Shown here in pieces: positions 25,564 to 34,961 of a stretch of DNA of 64,000 nucleotides. A model generated the notes under the pieces. The model did not search any database and had not been told where the DNA came from. It saw nothing but the letters and a program-made list of their open reading frames with translations. The first letter of the stretch is position 1, and every line of letters begins with the position of its first letter. This DNA comes from Bacteroidia bacterium (GTDB taxonomy: Bacteria; Bacteroidota; Bacteroidia; Flavobacteriales; Flavobacteriaceae): NCBI GenBank assembly GCA_030427585.1, contig JAUIBW010000011.1:1-64000 (forward strand). Reading direction: 5' to 3'. Position numbers and translations under genes: made by a program.

Positions 25564-25923
25564 TTAAAAATGATAAAATGCATCTTCTAAATGCTCCATC
25601 CTAACGCCTAATTTATTTTCTATAATAGCGATGATATCAAAACGTACCTCTACGTCTAAATCATTATCTGTTATATAGTGATCAACAGCTTTGACCAGAG
25701 ATTGTATTTGTTTAGGTTTTACAAAATCCTGAGGGTTACCAAATTCGGGAGTACTTCGGGTTTTTACTTCTATCGCCACCACAATATTTTCTTTTCTGGC
25801 AATGATATCAACCTCATGTTTCAGATACCTATAATTTCTTTCAAGAATTTCATAGCCTTTCTCGATAAGAAAATCAGTTGCCATCTTTTCTCCTTTTTTA
25901 CCAAGCGCATTATGTTCTGCCAT
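25564..25923 (-). CDS. YraN/UPF0102 family endonuclease-like protein
   Basis: A 119-aa protein of the UPF0102 family with a restriction-endonuclease-like fold. The family motif EVDIIARKENIVVAIEVKTR (residues ~37-56) supplies the D-ExK catalytic-like set, with NALGKKGEKMATDFL at the start. The role is poorly known, possibly Holliday-junction or structure-specific DNA processing. It begins 2 bp after the LD-carboxypeptidase stop, so the two are co-transcribed. Confidence 0.92.
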   Translation of the reverse strand: MAEHNALGKKGEKMATDFLIEKGYEILERNYRYLKHEVDIIARKENIVVAIEVKTRSTPEFGNPQDFVKPKQIQSLVKAVDHYITDNDLDVEVRFDIIAIIENKLGVRMEHLEDAFYHF

Positions 25924-25925
25924 AC

Positions 25926-26828
25926 CTATATATATTCTAATCTTACCTGATTCTTATCGACTCGTAAAAAAGCTTCTGCACCCATCATCAAAGTTCTATT
26001 ATCCTCGACATGTCCCATTGGAAAATTAAACACTACCGGAAAATCATACTCTTGTACAATATCGAGAATGATCCTTTTAGCTTTTTTACCAAAAGAAATA
26101 TTGTTATCATGCATTTTGGTCATTCCTCCGACAATCAATCCTGATAAGTTGTCGAAAAATCCATTACGTCTAAGGTTTTGCAACATACGATCAATATGAT
26201 AAAGATACTCATCCAGATCCTCTATACATAAAATTTTACCAGAAGTATTTATAGAGGACGCAGAACCACATAGAGAATATAAAATCGATAAATTACCCCC
26301 GATTAACTGCCCTCTACAATTCCCCAGAATATTTTTTTTAGAAGAAGGAATAGTATAGTTAACTTTTTTACCAAAAACAGTATCTTTCAACGAATCAATC
26401 GATGCTTTTGTTCCTTTATGGATATCTATTGGCATAGGGGCATGTAGCGAGCATATACCTAGTTTATGTAGATGAGAATGAAGCACAGTAACATCAGAAT
26501 AGCCTATCACCCATTTTGGGTATTTTAGCATATTTGAAAAATCAATTTTATCAATGATTCTTACAGTTCCATACCCTCCTCTTGCACACCATATCCCTTT
26601 GATTTCCTTATCATCTAGCATTTTTTGAAAATCGGATGCTCGTTCCTGATCTGATCCTGCAAATTGATTTTCTTCTTTTCCAACGGTTGAACCCATTACA
26701 GGAACTAATCCCCATTTTTCTAACAGCCCTACAGCTTCTCGTATTTCCTTTAAGCTAATCTTTCTTGCTGTAGAAACAATAGCAATTTTATCTCCTTTTT
26801 TAACAAAATCTGGTTCTAGTATTTTCAC
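25926..26828 (-). CDS. LD-carboxypeptidase, peptidase family S66
   Basis: A 300-aa cytosolic enzyme that trims the terminal D-Ala from tetrapeptides during murein recycling. It shows nucleophile S111 in IGYSDVTVLH and Glu203 and His273 (CIEDLDEYLYH; FPMGHVEDN), the S66 Ser-Glu-His triad. The start is a GTG at 26828; no in-frame ATG lies between it and the upstream stop. The downstream yraN gene follows with 2 bp spacing. Confidence 0.92.
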   Translation of the reverse strand: MKILEPDFVKKGDKIAIVSTARKISLKEIREAVGLLEKWGLVPVMGSTVGKEENQFAGSDQERASDFQKMLDDKEIKGIWCARGGYGTVRIIDKIDFSNMLKYPKWVIGYSDVTVLHSHLHKLGICSLHAPMPIDIHKGTKASIDSLKDTVFGKKVNYTIPSSKKNILGNCRGQLIGGNLSILYSLCGSASSINTSGKILCIEDLDEYLYHIDRMLQNLRRNGFFDNLSGLIVGGMTKMHDNNISFGKKAKRIILDIVQEYDFPVVFNFPMGHVEDNRTLMMGAEAFLRVDKNQVRLEYI

Positions 26829-27032
26829 TCTTGAGTTTATTTTTTTAATAGTAGTGTAATAGATGTATTATGATAAAAAAACATTCATTTTCTATGCGGC
26901 AACAACTTCTTATAAGACTTATTTATTGTTTTTTTTCAATTTTGAGATACTAATTAACAAATACTTTCGTTATAATCTATTATATTGTAAGGAATTTTGT
27001 CCCCATTACTCTACTTTTAAACCCTATTGCCT

Positions 27033-28541
27033 ATGATGTCGGATACTTCATGTAATCTTGCTTCCCTAGCAGAATATGTGCCTTCTCCGGGTAACCCCTG
27101 GAACGTAAGCAAAATAAATCATTTGTATCGTAGAATTGCTTTTGGAGCATCAAAAGCAGAGGTTCTGGCTGCTTTGGCTCAAAACAATCCTTCTGCATTG
27201 GTTGATCAGCTTATTGATAATGCTATTGCTCTAAATGCCACCCCTCCTCCAGCATGGGGTTTATGGAACAGAGATCAATTTGAAGCTGCAGAGACAGCTA
27301 ACCCCAATAACGATATTGGTTTTTATCGAACCCAAGGGAAAAATCAAATGATAAATGATTTGATTCAAAATAAAGTAAGAGAGCGTCTTACCTTATTTTG
27401 GAGTAATCATTTTGTAACCGAAGATGATACCTATCGCAGTCCCGCATATCAATCTCAGTATTACAATCTTCTTCAAATACACGCTTTGGGGAGTTTTAGA
27501 GATTTTGTATACGATATTGGTATATCAAATGCCATGTTGGTATATCTTAATGGCGATGAAAATATAAGAGATAGACCCAATGAAAATTATGCCCGAGAGT
27601 TATATGAACTTTTTACTCTTGGTGTAGACAATGCATATACAGAAGATGATATCCAGCAAACGGCAAAAGCACTAACAGGGTATGTTAACACAAACGATAT
27701 CCCTTGGGGTGATATTCTGTTTGACCCGGCACAGTTTAGTAATGAGTCTAAAACTATTTTCGGTCAGACCGGAAACTGGACTTATGACGATGTTGTTAAT
27801 ATTTTGTTTCAGCAAAGAAGCAATCAGGTGGCAACTTTTATTTGCGCAAAACTATACACCTATTTTGTAAGCCCTACCTGTAATGATGCTATTGTTGCTC
27901 AAATGGCACAAACCTTTATCACAAGTGGTTATCAGGTGGCAGCTGTACTGCGTCAGTTATTTAAAAGTGAACATTTTTTTAATATAGAAGCTATAGGGAC
28001 AATTATCAAAAGCCCTTGTGATTTAAACATAAGTTTTTTTAATGAATTAGGATTTGCACTCCCTGCAGATGTAGATCATATCGATTTTTACCGAAATACA
28101 GTACGCACATTAGGGCAAGACGTTTTAAACCCTATAGATGTGGAAGGCTGGCAAGGTAATGACGACTGGATTAGCCCCGATTTATTGATTGGTCGCTGGG
28201 AAAGTATTCGATATATTGTAAGTCGAGCATGGAGCCAAAATCAGGAACAATTTAGAGATTTTTTAGTAGGGATGCCAATTGGCGAACAAAGCGATGGAAA
28301 TCTATTAGTATCTACTGCAGATGTTGATCTTGTGGTAAGAACTATTCTAAATTATTTCTTTCCCAGAGGGATTAATGATCTCATTACTTTTGGTGAAGCT
28401 TTAGGAGCTTTCAAAATTGATGGTATCCCAGACAATTACTATGAAGATGGTACATGGACTTTAGGTTTTCCTCAAGTACCTCAGCAATTTGCTGCTTTAC
28501 TAGATTACATTGCAGAAATCCCAGAATTCCAACTTAAATAA
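27033..28541 (+). CDS. DUF1800 domain protein
   Basis: A 502-aa protein; TTG 27027 is also in frame but two ATGs follow at 27033 and 27036. It carries the DUF1800 signatures HLYRRIAFGASKAEV at the start, RERLTLFWSNHFVTE, and NENYARELYELFTLGVDNAYTEDDIQQTAKALTGY (abbreviated). Function is unknown. Genes of this family are almost always paired with a DUF1501 gene, as here, 7 bp upstream of it. The residues conserved around EN-ARELMELHTLG-type motifs suggest a metal- or substrate-binding site. No signal peptide is visible. Confidence 0.9.
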   Translation: MMSDTSCNLASLAEYVPSPGNPWNVSKINHLYRRIAFGASKAEVLAALAQNNPSALVDQLIDNAIALNATPPPAWGLWNRDQFEAAETANPNNDIGFYRTQGKNQMINDLIQNKVRERLTLFWSNHFVTEDDTYRSPAYQSQYYNLLQIHALGSFRDFVYDIGISNAMLVYLNGDENIRDRPNENYARELYELFTLGVDNAYTEDDIQQTAKALTGYVNTNDIPWGDILFDPAQFSNESKTIFGQTGNWTYDDVVNILFQQRSNQVATFICAKLYTYFVSPTCNDAIVAQMAQTFITSGYQVAAVLRQLFKSEHFFNIEAIGTIIKSPCDLNISFFNELGFALPADVDHIDFYRNTVRTLGQDVLNPIDVEGWQGNDDWISPDLLIGRWESIRYIVSRAWSQNQEQFRDFLVGMPIGEQSDGNLLVSTADVDLVVRTILNYFFPRGINDLITFGEALGAFKIDGIPDNYYEDGTWTLGFPQVPQQFAALLDYIAEIPEFQLK

Positions 28542-28548
28542 AAATCTT

Positions 28549-30159
28549 ATGTGCGAAACTAATCACTCCAAGAATATAAAAAAAGACGGGTCTTGTAATA
28601 CGGAAGACCATATAAAATGGAACAGAAGATCTTTCCTTCAGGCACTAGGCCTTGTTGGCGGAGGATCTATGATGTTAGCCAACACGTCGCTTTCGGTTTC
28701 TCGACCTTCTCCATTATCAATTGCTCTTAGCCAGGCACAAAATGAGAACATTCTAATCCTTGTTAGACTACAAGGAGGTAATGATGGTTTTAATACCATT
28801 ATCCCTGTTTATGATTATGATATTTATGCTAATGCCAGACCTCTTATAAAAATCCCTCCAAGTGAATTTATTACACTTGATGATGATTATGCCATGCCAA
28901 AGCCAATGAACAAATTAGAAAGTGTTTGGGGTGATGGTCAAATGAGGGTTGTTCATGGTGTTGGATATGAAGATTCATCTTTATCTCATTTTAGAGGTTC
29001 TGATATCTATGCCAACACCAACTTAGAAGAAGAAGACAGAACTGGTTTTATGGGAAGATATTTTCAGGAAATTTATCCCGATTATATTTTTAATCCACCT
29101 GCCAGCCCTCCTTCTATTCAGATAGGAAGTATAGGGAACTTAATTTTTAAAGGACCAGAGAATGATTTCTCTTTTGCCGTTTCTGATCCCAGAAGATTAT
29201 TGCAAATTGCAGAAAATGGTACTTCCTATAGCTTAGATGGCCTGGGGGATTGCACCTATGACGATAGAGTACGACATCTTAGAGAAGTTACAAATACTAC
29301 ATTTACCTATGCCGATGTAATTAGTTCTGCCTATGAAAGATCTACCGATTTTGGAGGATATCTTGATGATAGCCTGGGCAGGCAATTAAGTATCATTGCC
29401 AGATTAATCAAAGGAAACCTCGGAACCAAAGTATATTTAGTAACTTTAGGAGGATTCGATACACATAACAATCAAATACAAAGACACCAGGAGCTTCTTA
29501 ATTCATTCTCTGAAGCGATAAGTAACTTCTATAAAGATCTAACAGCAGCAGGATGGGATGACAAAGTACTTACTATGACCATGTCTGAATTTGGTAGACG
29601 ATTTAGAGAAAATGGATCTTTGGGAACAGATCATGGTACTGCAGCACCTACCATGTTTTTTGGTTCTGCTCTTAATGGAAGTGGTTTTGCCGGAGAACAT
29701 CCGGATTTATCTAACTTAACCCGAGGAGGTAATGTATTTAATACTACCGATTTCAGGCAGGTATATGCCACGGTAATGAAAGATTGGCTATGTATTGATG
29801 AAAACACTGTAGGAAGAGTCCTTCTGGGCAGCTCTTTTGAGTCCTTAGATTTAGGATTCAATTGCTCGGGTATTAATCCTAATATCCCTATCGATGGGGA
29901 AGGAATTACTCATATCGTTACCTATAGTGATAGTCAGACCTATATAAATATTGCAAATCCCGAAACTACGCATGTAGATATTGCACTTTATAACGTGGTA
30001 GGACAAAAAGTAGCAACCTTAAGAAACGAGGTGTTAACAGAAGGAGAACATATTATCGATGTAAAACAGTCTGCAAATACAAGGCTAAGTACTGGTCCTT
30101 ATGTATATCAGATTCAGACCAATAATGGTAATTATAGTAAATCAATTTTGATTTCATAA
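28549..30159 (+). CDS. DUF1501 (sulfatase-like) protein with Tat signal and T9SS sorting domain
   Basis: The frame is open from 28510 inside the previous gene, but ATG 28549 (MCETNHSK) follows its stop and gives 536 aa. A twin-arginine signal is seen at NRRSFLQALGLVGGG (R26-R27). The DUF1501 body has VRLQGGNDGFNTIIP, HGVGYEDSSLSHFRG, VTLGGFDTHNNQ and MSEFGRRFRENGSLGTDHGTA (abbreviated), an alkaline-phosphatase-superfamily-like metal-site pattern. The last ~75 residues (YINIANPETTHVDIALYNV...GNYSKSILIS) form a type A T9SS sorting domain. So the protein would cross the inner membrane folded via Tat and the outer membrane via T9SS. Confidence 0.9.
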   Translation: MCETNHSKNIKKDGSCNTEDHIKWNRRSFLQALGLVGGGSMMLANTSLSVSRPSPLSIALSQAQNENILILVRLQGGNDGFNTIIPVYDYDIYANARPLIKIPPSEFITLDDDYAMPKPMNKLESVWGDGQMRVVHGVGYEDSSLSHFRGSDIYANTNLEEEDRTGFMGRYFQEIYPDYIFNPPASPPSIQIGSIGNLIFKGPENDFSFAVSDPRRLLQIAENGTSYSLDGLGDCTYDDRVRHLREVTNTTFTYADVISSAYERSTDFGGYLDDSLGRQLSIIARLIKGNLGTKVYLVTLGGFDTHNNQIQRHQELLNSFSEAISNFYKDLTAAGWDDKVLTMTMSEFGRRFRENGSLGTDHGTAAPTMFFGSALNGSGFAGEHPDLSNLTRGGNVFNTTDFRQVYATVMKDWLCIDENTVGRVLLGSSFESLDLGFNCSGINPNIPIDGEGITHIVTYSDSQTYINIANPETTHVDIALYNVVGQKVATLRNEVLTEGEHIIDVKQSANTRLSTGPYVYQIQTNNGNYSKSILIS

Positions 30160-30233
30160 AATAGATGAACACATCCCTGCACGCGTTCAAAATAATTGGA
30201 TGATCCAGGGTTACATTTTGTAAGTGTTTTTAT

Positions 30234-30241
30234 TACCTTTG
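30234..30241 (+). promoter_or_regulatory. Candidate -7 box of metG
   Basis: TACCTTTG matches TAnnTTTG and lies 19 bp before the metG start. The nearest TTTG (30217-30220) is only 13 bp upstream, short for a -33 box, so this is tentative. Confidence 0.3.
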
Positions 30242-30260
30242 TGCCTTATTTTTTAGCATT

Positions 30261-32327
30261 ATGAGCACGACGGGAAGATACACAATTACAGCAGCTTTAC
30301 CATATACCAATGGCCCTATTCATATAGGTCATCTGGCAGGGGTTTATATCCCCGCAGATATTTACTCACGTTTCCTTAGAATGACTGGCAATGATGTCGC
30401 TTTTATATGTGGTAGTGATGAGCATGGTGCTGCAATCCCTATGCGTGCAAGAAAAGAAGGGGTTTCTCCACAAGTAATTATTGATAAGTATCACACCATC
30501 ATAAAAAAATCTTTTGAAGATTTCGGAATTTTATTTGATAATTACTCCAGAACTTCTGCTCCTATTCATCATGAAACCGCTTCACAATTTTTTAAGAAAC
30601 TATATGATGATGGCAAGTTTATAGAAGAAACATCAGAACAACTATATGATCCAGAGGCTGATCAATTCCTAGCAGATCGATTTGTAGTAGGTACTTGCCC
30701 TAAGTGTGGTCACGAAGAAGCGTATGGTGATCAATGCGAAAATTGTGGTAGCTCTCTTAATGCAACAGATCTTATCAATCCAAAATCAACAATTTCTGGT
30801 GCACAGCCTATCCTAAAACAAACCAAACACTGGTTTTTACCATTAGATCAATATGAGAGTTTTCTAAAAGAATGGGTTCTCGAAGGGCATAAAAAAGATT
30901 GGAAAACCAATGTATATGGCCAAATCAAATCCTGGGTAGATGATGGATTACGCCCTCGCGCAGTAACACGAGATTTGGATTGGGGAATTCCTGTTCCGGT
31001 AGCTGGTGCAGAAGGAAAAGTATTATACGTTTGGTTTGATGCTCCTATTGGATATATCTCTTCTACCAAAGAATGGGCCGAACGAGAAGGAAAAGACTGG
31101 AAACCTTACTGGAAAGATAAGAGTACGAAATTAGTTCACTTTATAGGAAAAGATAATATAGTTTTTCACTGTATTATTTTCCCTAGTATGCTCAAAGCCG
31201 AAGGAAGTTATATACTACCCGAAAATGTGCCTGCTAATGAGTTTTTAAATCTTGAAGGTAATAAACTTTCGACATCAAAAAACTGGGCAGTCTGGCTACA
31301 TGAATATCTTGATGAATTTCCTGATCAACAGGACGTATTGCGATATGCATTAACTGCCAATGCTCCCGAGACTAAAGACAATGACTTTACCTGGAAAGAC
31401 TTTCAGGCACGAAATAATAATGAATTGGTTGCCATATTCGGAAACTTTATCAACAGAGTAGTTGTGTTAACCAATAAATATTATGGTGGCGTGGTACCTT
31501 CACCAGCTACTTTTTCTAAAGTTGACGAGCAAACCTTAGCAGAGCTTAAAGCCTATCCTGCGGTTATTGCAAGTTCTATAGAACGATATCGATTTAGAGA
31601 AGCCAGCCAGGAGTTACTAAATGTTGCTCGATTAGGGAATAAATACCTGGCAGATGAGGAGCCCTGGAAATTAATTAAAACAGACGAAGAGCGTACTAAA
31701 ACTATAATGTATGTTGCACTACAAATTGCTTCAGCACTAGCAATAGTATCAGAGCCATTTTTACCGTTCACTTCAGATAAATTAAAATCAATCCTCAACT
31801 TTTCGAGACTCGATCAGCAGCCTACATGGAATGAAATTGCGACAAAAGAGATACTTCTTCCCACAGGACATCAAATCGAAAAAGGAGAATTACTGTTCTC
31901 TAAAATCGAAGATGCTGAAATCCAAAAACAATTAGACAAATTGGAAGCAACCAAAAAAGCTAACGAAGCCGAAAATAAAGTGATAGAACCACAAAAAGAT
32001 ACAGCGACTTTTGATGATTTTACCAAATTAGATATTCGCGTTGGGACTATCATCGAAGCTAATAAGATGCCCAAAGCCAAAAAGCTTTTGGTACTTAAGG
32101 TAGATACAGGAATTAATACCAGAACGATCGTTTCGGGTATTGCAGAGCACTTTTCTCCAGAAGAAATCGTAGGTAAAAAGGTAACTGTATTGGTTAATCT
32201 TGCTCCAAGAGCATTGCGAGGTGTAGAAAGTGAAGGAATGATCCTAATGACCGAAACACCTGAAGGAAAACTTGTATTCCTAAATCCTGATGAGGCTGGA
32301 GTGAATCCCGGAGCGGTTATTAGTTAA
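30261..32327 (+). CDS. metG: Methionyl-tRNA synthetase
   Basis: A 688-aa class I aminoacyl-tRNA synthetase charging tRNA-Met. HIGH motif at residues 21-24, a zinc knuckle with Cys146, 149, 159 and 162, and KLSTS (335-339) in place of KMSKS. The anticodon-binding helices follow, and the last ~110 residues are an EMAP/Trbp111-like tRNA-binding OB fold ([27 protein letters not shown], abbreviated). Size and domain order are those of the long dimeric MetG type. The HDAC-like gene starts 6 bp after its stop. Confidence 0.98.
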   Translation: MSTTGRYTITAALPYTNGPIHIGHLAGVYIPADIYSRFLRMTGNDVAFICGSDEHGAAIPMRARKEGVSPQVIIDKYHTIIKKSFEDFGILFDNYSRTSAPIHHETASQFFKKLYDDGKFIEETSEQLYDPEADQFLADRFVVGTCPKCGHEEAYGDQCENCGSSLNATDLINPKSTISGAQPILKQTKHWFLPLDQYESFLKEWVLEGHKKDWKTNVYGQIKSWVDDGLRPRAVTRDLDWGIPVPVAGAEGKVLYVWFDAPIGYISSTKEWAEREGKDWKPYWKDKSTKLVHFIGKDNIVFHCIIFPSMLKAEGSYILPENVPANEFLNLEGNKLSTSKNWAVWLHEYLDEFPDQQDVLRYALTANAPETKDNDFTWKDFQARNNNELVAIFGNFINRVVVLTNKYYGGVVPSPATFSKVDEQTLAELKAYPAVIASSIERYRFREASQELLNVARLGNKYLADEEPWKLIKTDEERTKTIMYVALQIASALAIVSEPFLPFTSDKLKSILNFSRLDQQPTWNEIATKEILLPTGHQIEKGELLFSKIEDAEIQKQLDKLEATKKANEAENKVIEPQKDTATFDDFTKLDIRVGTIIEANKMPKAKKLLVLKVDTGINTRTIVSGIAEHFSPEEIVGKKVTVLVNLAPRALRGVESEGMILMTETPEGKLVFLNPDEAGVNPGAVIS

Positions 32328-32333
32328 GTTGAC

Positions 32334-33236
32334 ATGCTCAAAATAGCATATCACCCGATCTATACGCATCCTTTGCCAGAAAAGCATAGGTTCCCCATGA
32401 TTAAATATGAGCTATTGCCTAAACAATTGCTGTATGAGGGGACTTGCAAAGAAGAAAATTTCTTTGCTCCCGAAATTCCGGATTCGCAACCTATTCTGGC
32501 AGTTCATACAAAAGGTTACTATCAAAGTCTTATCGAATTATCATTAGACTCTAAAGCAGCCAGAAAAATTGGTTTTCCGCTATCAAAAGAGCTGATCGAT
32601 CGTGAGGTAATTATTGCTGATGGTACTATTAAAGCTTCGCGATATGCTATACAATATGGTGTTGCCATGAATATCGCTGGTGGTACTCATCATGCGTATA
32701 CAGATCATGGCGAAGCATTTTGCCTATTAAATGATCAGGCAATTGGAGCACGCTATCTTTTACAACATGGTTTAGCAAAAAAAGTTTTGATCGTAGATCT
32801 TGATGTACACCAAGGTAACGGAACTGCACAAATATTTGAAAATGATGATAGTGTATTTACCTTCTCGATGCATGGAGCAAACAATTATCCTTTCAAAAAA
32901 GAAAAATCAGATCTGGATATCGAACTTCTTAATCAAACTGAAGATCAGGAATACCTAAGAATTCTAAAAGAAACTCTACCCCGACTCATTGAAGATCAAA
33001 AACCAGATTTTATGTATTATTTGAGTGGTGTAGATATCTTATCTACCGATAAATTAGGAAAATTAGGATGCTCACTAGATGGTTGTGCAGAACGAGATCG
33101 ATTTGTACTGCAAACCTGTAAAGATTTCGATATCCCAGTTATGTGTTCTATGGGTGGTGGGTATTCTCCGGATATCAAGACTATTATAGAAGCACACTCT
33201 AACACTTACAGATTAGCACAAGATATTTTCTTTTGA
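32334..33236 (+). CDS. Histone-deacetylase family hydrolase (acetoin utilisation-type)
   Basis: A 300-aa zinc amidohydrolase of the class II HDAC/AcuC/acetylpolyamine amidohydrolase family. Catalytic His pair at 119-120 (GGTHHAYTDHGEAFC), the zinc ligands in VDLDVHQGNGTAQIF, the SMHG strand, and the terminal SMGGGYSPD motif are all present. The physiological substrate in Bacteroidota is not established; deacetylation of a small amine or lysine is expected from the family. Six bases from metG, it is probably read from the metG transcript. Confidence 0.88.
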   Translation: MLKIAYHPIYTHPLPEKHRFPMIKYELLPKQLLYEGTCKEENFFAPEIPDSQPILAVHTKGYYQSLIELSLDSKAARKIGFPLSKELIDREVIIADGTIKASRYAIQYGVAMNIAGGTHHAYTDHGEAFCLLNDQAIGARYLLQHGLAKKVLIVDLDVHQGNGTAQIFENDDSVFTFSMHGANNYPFKKEKSDLDIELLNQTEDQEYLRILKETLPRLIEDQKPDFMYYLSGVDILSTDKLGKLGCSLDGCAERDRFVLQTCKDFDIPVMCSMGGGYSPDIKTIIEAHSNTYRLAQDIFF

Positions 33237-33298
33237 TATTTGGCGTTAATCATTTGTAAATGGATATTTATTGTATCTTCATATCAAATTATATTCTG

Positions 33299-33646
33299 AT
33301 GCAAAAAGAATGCCCAGTATGTGGTGATAAAATTGTTGGTCGAGCAGATAAAAAGTTCTGTAGTGATTACTGTCGTAACGCATATAACAATCAACTCAAT
33401 AAGGACAGTAAAAACCTGATTCGTAATATTAACAATCTATTGCGTAAAAACTATCGCATTCTCGAAGAATTAAACCCAAAGGATAAAACTAAAACCACGA
33501 AGACAAAGCTTATGGCTAAAGGGTTTGATTTTCAGCATTTCACTAGTATCTATGTTACCAAAACCGGAAACACCTACTATTTTGTATATGATCAAGGGTA
33601 TCTTCCGCTAGAAAATGATTTTTATGCAATCGTAAAAAGAAATTAA
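33299..33646 (+). CDS. Small zinc-ribbon protein
   Basis: The ATG at 33299 (MQKECPVCGDKI) is preferred over the upstream frame start at 33260, because the conserved zinc knuckle begins at once, giving 115 aa. Residues 5-26 are a treble-clef-like CPVCG...CSDYCRNAYNNQ motif with four Cys, as in DUF2116-type and YacG-like proteins. The rest is basic then beta-rich (YYFVYDQGYLPLENDFYAIV). It may be a nucleic-acid-binding or protein-interaction protein; no specific function is known to me. Confidence 0.7.
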   Translation: MQKECPVCGDKIVGRADKKFCSDYCRNAYNNQLNKDSKNLIRNINNLLRKNYRILEELNPKDKTKTTKTKLMAKGFDFQHFTSIYVTKTGNTYYFVYDQGYLPLENDFYAIVKRN

Positions 33647-33690
33647 ATTAACCCTATTCTCTGACTAAAATAGGTTATCATCATAAGAAA

Positions 33691-34245
33691 ATGGCAAAAA
33701 TATTAACCGAGATAAATTCAGAATTAAAAGACTTTATAGCTAAACAAAAAGTTTTCTTTGTAGGAACAGCAGCCAATGAAGGGCGAGTTAATATTTCTCC
33801 TAAAGGAATGGATACATTTCGGGTTATTGGGCCAAACAAAATTGTCTGGTTAAATCTTACAGGAAGTGGAAACGAAACCGCAGCTCATATCATAAAAAAT
33901 AATAGAATGACTATTCTATTTTGTGCTTTTGAAGGAAAACCTTTGATCTTAAGACTATACGGAACTGTAAATATATTTCATAAACAAGATGAGGTATATC
34001 ATAATTATATTGATCTTTTCCCTAAGATTGTGGGTTCAAGACAAATTATTGAAATGCATGTAGATATGGTACAGATCTCTTGCGGATATGCGGTTCCGTT
34101 TATGGACTTTAAAGAAGAAAGAACACAGTTAAAATCCTGGTCCGAAAAACAGGGAGAAGAGCGACTAGAAAATTACCGAAAAGAAAAGAATGTTCTTAGT
34201 ATTGATGGTTTCGAAACTAGAATAACAGGATCTGATAAGCCATAA
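33691..34245 (+). CDS. Pyridoxamine 5'-phosphate oxidase-family protein
   Basis: A 184-aa protein with the FMN-binding split-barrel fold: VFFVGTAANEGRVNISPKGMDTFRVIGPNKIVWL at residues 22-55 (abbreviated here to its key residues GRVNISPKG), then GSGNETAAHIIKNNRMTILFCAFEG. Stand-alone members of this group are typically FMN- or F420-like flavoproteins of unknown substrate, not PdxH. It ends 34 bp from the convergent CBS gene. Confidence 0.82.
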   Translation: MAKILTEINSELKDFIAKQKVFFVGTAANEGRVNISPKGMDTFRVIGPNKIVWLNLTGSGNETAAHIIKNNRMTILFCAFEGKPLILRLYGTVNIFHKQDEVYHNYIDLFPKIVGSRQIIEMHVDMVQISCGYAVPFMDFKEERTQLKSWSEKQGEERLENYRKEKNVLSIDGFETRITGSDKP

Positions 34246-34278
34246 AAATCCGTTATTCTTAGCTTCTACTACGTTTGA

Positions 34279-34749
34279 TTACCGGTTTCTCCAATTTTGA
34301 CTATTCATCTTTAATGCTGCTTTCATAATATCTTTCTGGCTAATTTGCCCAACCAGCTTACCATCTTCCAAAATTGGAAAACGCCTTCTTTTGGTTTGTA
34401 AAAACTTGTTGGCTGCATCAAAAATATTAAGGTTCCCATCTATGGTATCTACATCTTTTACCATAAATTTTTCAACTTTGGCATCCTCAATCGGCATGTT
34501 GTAATAACGGCTTTCATTAAGTTGCTTGATACAGTCCCCTTCAGAAATAATACCTAATAACTGGTGTTTATCATCTACTACGGGCCCTCCTGATATTTTA
34601 TATTTTACTAAAGTTTCGATGACCTCCATAACCGACTGCCCAGGACTAAATGTAATCAAGTCTTTGGTCATATAATCAGAGACTTTTATTAGTGTCTCAT
34701 CCTGCTTCTTCGTCTTAGAGCGAGCTCCTTGAAAACTAATTATTCCCAT
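34279..34749 (-). CDS. CBS-domain pair protein
   Basis: A 156-aa cytosolic protein made of two CBS domains: YMTKDLITFSPGQSVMEVIETLVKYKISGGPVVD (start of the first, about residue 26) and FMVKDVDTIDGNLNIFDAANKFLQTKRRRFPILEDG (second, about residue 95), each here abbreviated to the hallmarks GGPVVD and RRFPILEDG. CBS pairs bind adenosine nucleotides and regulate partner proteins; no partner is fused. Convergent with the PPOX-family gene. Confidence 0.88.
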   Translation of the reverse strand: MGIISFQGARSKTKKQDETLIKVSDYMTKDLITFSPGQSVMEVIETLVKYKISGGPVVDDKHQLLGIISEGDCIKQLNESRYYNMPIEDAKVEKFMVKDVDTIDGNLNIFDAANKFLQTKRRRFPILEDGKLVGQISQKDIMKAALKMNSQNWRNR

Positions 34750-34961
34750 AATATCTAGTGATTTAGTGAATTTTAAATATAGTGATTTACAACAACTTAT
34801 TCAAGTTAGATTTTAATTACATTAAAATTAAAATCTAATTTTTATACCTTTAACTGTATCGTTTTTTAACTATTAAAGAAATCATCAACTATCATTTTAA
34901 AAGGTATGTTTCTAATAATTGTAGCTTATTTCTTACCTTTAGCCTAAACCAATATTCACAC

